Source of the DNA: DATKMS01 sp041497995
GTDB taxonomy: Bacteria > Desulfobacterota > Binatia > HRBIN30
Direction of reading: 5' to 3'
Length of the DNA stretch: 28,769 nucleotides
Assembly: GCA_041497995.1 (NCBI GenBank)
Contig: JBGQHM010000037.1
Coordinates: 1-28,769, forward strand
Made by a program: the position numbers and the translations under genes. Shown piece by piece: positions 23,302-28,769 of the stretch. The notes under the pieces are model-generated. The model searched no databases. It worked only from the letters and a program-made list of their open reading frames with translations, and had not been told where the DNA came from. Each line of letters begins with the position of its first letter. Position 1 is the first letter of the stretch.

Positions 23302-24596
23302 GACTTCTCCCGACTGTTGGTCTGTTTGGCATCAGTGTGCTGCTGTGCGGGGTTGCTGCGGCCGACGACCTACCGACCAAGACGTTGGCCGAATGCATCG
23401 CTATCGCAGTGCAGCAGCACCCCAGCCTCAAGGCGGCCGGCGCATCGGTTGAGGCCGGGCATCAGCGTGTGTGGGAAGCAGCTTCGAACTATCTGCCGCA
23501 ACTCAATGCCAACTACAACGCTAGTCGCAGCAGGACCAGCAACTCTGCACGCACCCAAGGCACCGGCCTCGGGCTGGCGCAAACGTTCAATTTCTACTCC
23601 ACCGGCCTCAGCTTCACCCAGGTCCTGTTCGATTTCGGACAGACATTGGCCTCGATTCGTTCGGCACAGGCAGCCGAGCAATCGTTGGAGGCGGACCTGT
23701 CCACACGGCGCGACACGGTGGTGCTCAACGTCAAGCAGTCATACTTCAATTTACTGGCGGCGATCCGTCTGCTGAAGGTCGCGGACGACACTGTCCACCA
23801 GAGCCAAAAGCACCTCGAGCAGGCACAGGGGCGGTACGAGGTCGGCATGGCGCCGAAGTTCGATGTGACCAACGTGCAAGTGCAGCTGGCGCAGTCCGAG
23901 CTCAACCAAGTGACGGCGCGCAACAACGTGGCCGTGGCGCGTGAGACGCTGCGCAACGCCCTCGGCCTCGTCGGCCCGCTGGACTTCGACATCGTTGACG
24001 ACTTCGGCGCGCGACGCGTGCAGATCTCATCGGAAGATGCGCTGGCGTTGGCCTACGACAAACGTCCCGAGCTGCAGAGCATCCAGGCACAGGAGCGGTC
24101 GACGGAGCAACAGATTGCTTCGTTGCAACGGAACTATCTCCCCAATCTGACCAGCAACGGTGAGTACAGCTGGACGGGCAGAGACTACCCGCTGCAATCG
24201 AGTTGGAACATCGGCGCCACCGTCAACCTGTCGATCTTCAACGGCGGCCTGACGATCGCGCAGGTCGGTGAGCAAAAGGCGAACTTGTCGAACCTCAAAT
24301 TCAACGAGGATGTGCTGCGCCAAAACATTGCGCTCGAAGTGCGGCAAGCGGTTCTCAATCTCCAGCAAGCCGCGGAGAGCATCCGCGTGGCGGAGAAGGG
24401 ATTGCAACTGGCGCGGGAAAATCTGGATCTGGCGGACGGCCGTTACAAGACGGGTGTCGGCAACATCATCGAGTTGACCGATGCGCAGACGTCGCTGACC
24501 ACCGCGGAGGCGAACTACGTGCAAGCGCTCTATGGCTATCAAAACTCCGTGGCGGCGGTGGAGAAGGCGACGGCGCAGCAACTTGCCGCGAGCTGA
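23298..24596 (+). CDS. TolC-family outer-membrane efflux protein
   Basis: The 432-residue protein has a signal peptide of about 22 residues (LLPTVGLFGISVLLCGVAAA, then DD). It contains two homologous OEP repeats with coiled-coil helices, for example TLAECIAIAVQQHPSLKAAG at the start and ALALAYDKRPELQSIQAQE at the second repeat. It would form the trimeric outer-membrane duct. GGAAGG at 23285-23290 is seven bases before ATG 23298; the ATG at 23292 is too close to it. The start overlaps the tetR stop codon (ATGA). The partner periplasmic adaptor follows after 11 bases. Confidence 0.93.
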   Translation: MRLLPTVGLFGISVLLCGVAAADDLPTKTLAECIAIAVQQHPSLKAAGASVEAGHQRVWEAASNYLPQLNANYNASRSRTSNSARTQGTGLGLAQTFNFYSTGLSFTQVLFDFGQTLASIRSAQAAEQSLEADLSTRRDTVVLNVKQSYFNLLAAIRLLKVADDTVHQSQKHLEQAQGRYEVGMAPKFDVTNVQVQLAQSELNQVTARNNVAVARETLRNALGLVGPLDFDIVDDFGARRVQISSEDALALAYDKRPELQSIQAQERSTEQQIASLQRNYLPNLTSNGEYSWTGRDYPLQSSWNIGATVNLSIFNGGLTIAQVGEQKANLSNLKFNEDVLRQNIALEVRQAVLNLQQAAESIRVAEKGLQLARENLDLADGRYKTGVGNIIELTDAQTSLTTAEANYVQALYGYQNSVAAVEKATAQQLAAS

Positions 24597-24607
24597 GTAG
24601 ATCCCTC

Positions 24608-25765
24608 ATGCACACTCGTACCCGTTTGGCCGTCGGCGCCGTTGCCGCTCTCGCTCTCGTCATCGACGCGTGTTCCTCCGGGGGCGAGGACTCCGGTCGC
24701 GATCACAAGGAGACGGTTCCGGTGACCGTGGCGGTTGTGGTGCAGAGGGATATCCCTGTGCAGCTCCGCGCCATCGGCAATGTGGAGGCGTACTCCACGG
24801 TGTCGGTCAAGTCGCAAGTGGAAGGTCAGCTGGCGCATGTGCACTTCGTCGAAGGCCAGCCCGTGAAGAAGGGGGATCTCCTCTTCACCATCGATCCGCG
24901 CCCATTCGAATCGGCGTTGCGGCAAGCGGAGGCGACGGTGGCGCGCGACGTTGCCGAAGCCCGTAACGCGGAGGTGGACGCGAAACGCCGCACCCAGCTG
25001 CTGGCGCAAGGGTTCGTGTCGCGCGACGAGTATGATCAGTCGCAAACCAAAGCCGCCTCGTCCGCGGCGGCGGTGAAGGCGGATGAGGCCGACGTCGAGA
25101 ACGCGCGCTTGCAGCTGCAGTACTGTTACATCCACTCCCCGATCGACGGACGTGTCGGCCAGCTCCTCGTGCATGAAGGCAACGTCTTGAAGGCCAACGA
25201 CACGCTGCTGGCGGTGATCAATCAAGTGCGCCCTGTCTACGTCGCCTTCTCGGTGCCGGAGCAGGATCTGCCGGAGGTGCGCCAGCGCACGGCGGCGGGG
25301 AAACTGCCGGTGCAGGCCCTCGTGCCGCATCACGATGACACGCCGGTCGTCGGCGAGCTGAGCTTCATCAACAACACCGTCGATGCGACGACCGGCACCG
25401 TGCTGCTCAAGGCGCTGTTCGCAAACGAAGATGAAGCGTTGTGGCCCGGCCAATTCGTCGACGTAGCGGTGACGTTGGCCGTGCATCGCGATGCGGTGCT
25501 CGTGCCCGCCGAGGCGATCCAGGTCGGGCAGCAGGGCCAGTACGTATTCGTCGTTGCCCCAGAAGAGTTGGCGGAAGTCCGCGCGGTCGTGCCGGGCGAT
25601 CGGGTCGGCCAGGAGATTGTCGTGAGCCAGGGACTCACCGCCGGTGAGCGCGTCGTCACCGACGGACAGATCCGTCTCGCCCCGGGCCTCAAAGTGCAGA
25701 TCAAGGACGGCAACGGGAGCGGCAGCCATCCCACGCCGGCTGGCGGCAGTAGGACCGCTCGATGA
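24608..25765 (+). CDS. RND efflux periplasmic adaptor (HlyD/MdtA type)
   Basis: The 385-residue protein has an N-terminal hydrophobic segment ending in VIDACSSGG, which resembles a lipoprotein signal, though Asp at the -2 position is unusual. Adaptor blocks follow: the lipoyl half-motif IGNVEAYSTVSVKSQVEGQL, VKKGDLLFTIDPRPFE, coiled-coil helices (about 100-160), IHSPIDGRVGQLLVHEG, and the beta-barrel PVYVAFSVPEQDL. It bridges the TolC duct and the RND pump. The MdtA-like pattern fits the MdtB/C-like permease downstream, whose ATG overlaps this stop codon (ATGA). Confidence 0.93.
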   Translation: MHTRTRLAVGAVAALALVIDACSSGGEDSGRDHKETVPVTVAVVVQRDIPVQLRAIGNVEAYSTVSVKSQVEGQLAHVHFVEGQPVKKGDLLFTIDPRPFESALRQAEATVARDVAEARNAEVDAKRRTQLLAQGFVSRDEYDQSQTKAASSAAAVKADEADVENARLQLQYCYIHSPIDGRVGQLLVHEGNVLKANDTLLAVINQVRPVYVAFSVPEQDLPEVRQRTAAGKLPVQALVPHHDDTPVVGELSFINNTVDATTGTVLLKALFANEDEALWPGQFVDVAVTLAVHRDAVLVPAEAIQVGQQGQYVFVVAPEELAEVRAVVPGDRVGQEIVVSQGLTAGERVVTDGQIRLAPGLKVQIKDGNGSGSHPTPAGGSRTAR

Positions 25766-28700
25766 ACATCGCCGAGGCATTCATTCGCCGTCCGGTTGCC
25801 ACCACGCTCATCATGGTGGCTATCCTTATCTTCGGCAGCATCGCCTACCGCACCCTGCCGGTGAGCGATCTGCCAAACGTCGACTTTCCGACGTTGTTGG
25901 TCACCGCGAGCTTGCCGGGCTCCAGTCCGGAAACCATGGCGTCGTCCGTTGCCACTCCGCTCGAGCGCCAGTTCTCGACGATCGCCGGCCTCTCGTCGAT
26001 GAGCTCCACGAACTCGCTCGGGACGACGCAGGTGACGCTGCAGTTCGACCTCAGCCGCAACCTCGACGCGGCGGCGCAGGATGTGCAGGCGGCGATCACG
26101 CAGGCTGGACCGTTGTTGCCGCCGGACATGCCGAGCCCACCGACGTTCCGCAAAGTGAACCCCGCTGATCAGCCGATCATGTACATCGGACTGACCTCTG
26201 CCACGCTGCCGATGTGGACACTCGACGAGTACGGTGAGACGCTGCTGGCGCAACGCATCTCGATGGTCAGCGGCGTGGCGCAGGTGCAGGTGTTTGGAGC
26301 GCAGAAGTACGCGGTGCGCATCAAGCTCGACCCGCGCGCGTTGGCCAGCCGCGGCATCGGCATCGACGAGGTCGAGCAGGCGGTGCGTGCTGCCAACGTC
26401 AACCTGCCCACCGGTGTGCTGCAAGGCAGCCAGCGCCGCTTCACGGTGCAGGCGACCGGCCAACTCACCGAGGCCGCGCTCTACCGGCCGGTGATCGTCG
26501 CGTATCGCAAGGGGTCGCCCGTGCGGTTAGAAGAGCTCGGTACGATCGTCGACAGCGTCGAGGACGACAAGACGGCCTCGTGGTTCGCCGACGCCGAGAA
26601 GATGCAGCGCTCCGTCGTGTTGGCGATCCAACGCCAGCCGGGAACCAATACTGTAGCCGTGGCCGAGGAGGTGAGGGGGCTGCTGCCACAGCTCCAACTG
26701 CAATTGCCCCCGTCGGTGGAGCTGCATATTCTGTTCGACCGCTCCGAGTCGATCCTGTCGTCGTTCACCGACGTGAAGTTCACCATGATCCTGGCGCTGA
26801 TGCTTGTCGTGCTGGTGATCTTCGTCTTTCTGCGCAACATCTCGGCGACCATCATTCCGAGCTTGGCCCTGCCGTTGTCGATCGTTGGCACCTTCGCGCT
26901 GATGCATCCGCTGGGGTTCAGCATCGACAACCTGTCGATGATGGCGCTGGTGCTGTCGATCGGCTTCGTCGTTGATGACGCCATCGTCATGCTGGAGAAC
27001 ATCGTGCGGCACATGGAGATGGGTAAGTCGCCGTTGCAGGCTGCCCTCGAGGGCTCGCGCGAGATCGGCTTCACGATCCTGTCGATGACCCTGTCGCTGG
27101 CGGCCGTGTTCATCCCGGTGTTGTTCATGCCGGGGATCCTCGGGCGCTTGTTTCACGAGTTCGCGGTGACGATCTGCATCGCCATCCTGCTGTCCGGCTT
27201 CGTCTCCCTGACGCTCACGCCGATGCTCTGCAGCCGCTTCCTCCTGCCGCCGTCGGCGGAGCGTCACGGCCGCTTCTATGTGGCGACCGAACGCATGTTT
27301 GACGGCTTGCTGCACTGGTACGAGCGCAGCCTGCACTGGGTGCTGCGGCACCGCCCGGGGACGATGGCCGTGTCGCTGATCATTCTGGTGGCGACCGGCT
27401 ATCTCTTTGTCCGCATCCCCAAGGGCTTCATCCCCAACGAGGACCAGAGCGCGATCTTCGCGATCACCGAGGCGGCGCAAGGTGTGTCGTTCGACGCGAT
27501 GTCGAAGCATCAGCAAGCGGTCGCCGACATCGTCCGGCAAGACCCGAGCGTGCGTGTGCTTTTCTCGACCGTCGTCGGGGCGAACGCGTCGTCGGGCAGC
27601 ACGGTGAACCAAGGCCGCATGTTCATCCATCTGAAGGGCCATTCCGAACGGCCGAGCCTGCAGGAGATCATGATGCGTCTGCGGCCCAAGGTCGGCGTGA
27701 TCCCGGGGATGCGGGTGTACATGCAGGAGATGCCGACGATCCGGATCGGCGGGCAGCTGACGAAGAGCCTCTACCAGTTCACCCTGCAGAGCCCGAACAC
27801 CCAGGAGCTGTACAGCAACGCGGAGGCGCTGGAGCAGCGGCTGCGGGCGCTGCCGGAGCTCACCGACGTGACCAGTGACCTGCAGAACCAGAACCCACAG
27901 GTGAACTTGGTCATCAACCGGGACAAGGCGTCGTCGCTCGGTGTCACCGCGGAGCAGATCGAGAATGCCCTCTTCAGCGCTTACGGCGATCGCTGGATCT
28001 CGACGATCTACGCGCCCAACAATCAGTACAAGGTGATCATGCTGCTCGAGGAGGCTTACCAGCGCGACCCGAATGCGTTGTCGCTCCTCTACGTGCGTTC
28101 GTCGAAGGGGCAACTCGTGCCATTGAGCGCGGTCGCTTCGTTGACCGAGAACACCGGCCCGCTGACCGTGAACCACGCCGGACAGCTGCCGGCGGTGACC
28201 ATTTCCTTCAACCTGCGGCTCGGCTCGTCGCTCGGCGAGGCGGTGGACAAGATCAACGCCATCGCGCGGCAGACGCTGCCGGCGACGATGACGACGAGCT
28301 TCCAAGGCACGGCGCAGGCGTTCGAGTCGTCGCTGTCAGGCCTCTGGCTGTTACTCCTCGCGGCCATCCTGGTGATCTACATCGTCCTCGGCATCTTGTA
28401 CGAAAGCTTCATCCATCCGATCACCATTCTGTCCGGTCTGCCGTCCGCAGGTTTCGGCGCGCTGGTAACGCTGCTGCTCTTTCATTCCGAGCTGAACATC
28501 TACGCATTCGTCGGCGTCATCATGCTCATCGGCATCGTGAAGAAGAACGCCATCATGCAAATCGACTTCGCCCTCGACGCGCAGCGCACCGAGGGAAAAC
28601 CCGCTCTGGAAGCGATCTACGAAGGCTGCGTCATCCGTTTCCGTCCGATCATGATGACCACGATGGCGGCGCTGCTCGGCGCGCTGCCGATTGCCATCGG

Positions 28701-28769
28701 CTTCGGTGCAGGCGCTGACGCGCGGCGGCCGCTGGGTCTGGCGGTGGTGGGCGGGTTGCTGTTCTCGCA
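25762..28769 (+). CDS. RND multidrug efflux permease, MdtB/MdtC-like (3' end outside the window)
   Basis: The frame is open from ATG 25762 to the edge, about 1002 codons, nearly the whole of an RND pump (MdtC has 1025). It opens MNIAEAFIRRPVATTLIMVA (TM1), followed by DLPNVDFPTLLVTASLPGSSPETMASSVATPLERQF, a pattern of the MdtB/C subgroup. The proton-relay Asp405-Asp406 in GFVVDDAIVMLENI (TM4) is present. Two large periplasmic loops and a late helix containing IGIVKKNAIMQIDFA are seen. Proton influx drives drug export from the periplasm or inner membrane. A second permease, as in MdtBC, could follow beyond the edge. Confidence 0.95.
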   Translation, partial: MNIAEAFIRRPVATTLIMVAILIFGSIAYRTLPVSDLPNVDFPTLLVTASLPGSSPETMASSVATPLERQFSTIAGLSSMSSTNSLGTTQVTLQFDLSRNLDAAAQDVQAAITQAGPLLPPDMPSPPTFRKVNPADQPIMYIGLTSATLPMWTLDEYGETLLAQRISMVSGVAQVQVFGAQKYAVRIKLDPRALASRGIGIDEVEQAVRAANVNLPTGVLQGSQRRFTVQATGQLTEAALYRPVIVAYRKGSPVRLEELGTIVDSVEDDKTASWFADAEKMQRSVVLAIQRQPGTNTVAVAEEVRGLLPQLQLQLPPSVELHILFDRSESILSSFTDVKFTMILALMLVVLVIFVFLRNISATIIPSLALPLSIVGTFALMHPLGFSIDNLSMMALVLSIGFVVDDAIVMLENIVRHMEMGKSPLQAALEGSREIGFTILSMTLSLAAVFIPVLFMPGILGRLFHEFAVTICIAILLSGFVSLTLTPMLCSRFLLPPSAERHGRFYVATERMFDGLLHWYERSLHWVLRHRPGTMAVSLIILVATGYLFVRIPKGFIPNEDQSAIFAITEAAQGVSFDAMSKHQQAVADIVRQDPSVRVLFSTVVGANASSGSTVNQGRMFIHLKGHSERPSLQEIMMRLRPKVGVIPGMRVYMQEMPTIRIGGQLTKSLYQFTLQSPNTQELYSNAEALEQRLRALPELTDVTSDLQNQNPQVNLVINRDKASSLGVTAEQIENALFSAYGDRWISTIYAPNNQYKVIMLLEEAYQRDPNALSLLYVRSSKGQLVPLSAVASLTENTGPLTVNHAGQLPAVTISFNLRLGSSLGEAVDKINAIARQTLPATMTTSFQGTAQAFESSLSGLWLLLLAAILVIYIVLGILYESFIHPITILSGLPSAGFGALVTLLLFHSELNIYAFVGVIMLIGIVKKNAIMQIDFALDAQRTEGKPALEAIYEGCVIRFRPIMMTTMAALLGALPIAIGFGAGADARRPLGLAVVGGLLFS

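Noticed and set aside
26527..28305. A 592-codon open frame on the minus strand opposite the RND permease
   Set aside because: It is rich in Arg, His and Gln with no family signature and mirrors the permease codons; the plus-strand frame has clear RND motifs throughout.

Overview
The window reads as a chromosomal segment of a high-G+C, Gram-negative bacterium. TolC and RND envelope genes and a zinc-type L31 are present, and the gene order rpmE-prfA-prmC-murA-his is the arrangement I associate with Deltaproteobacteria-like lineages. The abundance of palindromic intergenic repeats resembles metagenome-assembled genomes of uncultured groups such as Binatota/Desulfobacterota. That placement is an inference; no marker gene was searched.

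Layout. 1-183: the 3' end of a phasin/PhaE-like coiled-coil protein. 265-2326 (minus): two tandem ArsA/Get3-type ATPases. 2441-3925: glycerol kinase. 4077-11941: a housekeeping run rpmE, terminator, prfA-prmC-murA-hisD-hisB-hisH-hisA-hisF, tightly packed and without hisG. 12036-12674: a Y1/HUH transposase of the RAYT type, sitting among three copies of one palindromic element. 12788-15591: trxB (minus), moaC and an RlmC/RlmD-like rRNA m5U methyltransferase. 15613-19649: a divergent pair, a GT-C-type membrane protein with a C-terminal NPCBM domain and a GT2-methyltransferase fusion. 19774-21971: a ferritin-like diiron protein, then a minus-strand DedA-VOC pair. 21972-22638: an intergenic region with no long gene. 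It holds a 54-residue minus-strand ORF with a strong Shine-Dalgarno and several operator-like palindromes. 22639-28769: a TetR-TolC-MFP-RND efflux operon whose permease runs off the window.

The most striking theme is how palindromic repeats meet coding sequence. At least five unrelated palindrome families occur. Several are translated: one lies in frame inside prmC, one inside the RAYT gene itself, one forms the C-terminus of HisF, one the C-terminus of the GT2-methyltransferase, and one may be read as the N-terminus of the rRNA methyltransferase. The RAYT gene carries in its own reading frame a copy of the element family that flanks it. That makes this locus a candidate RAYT/REP-type system in which the elements have become part of neighbouring genes, including the transposase.
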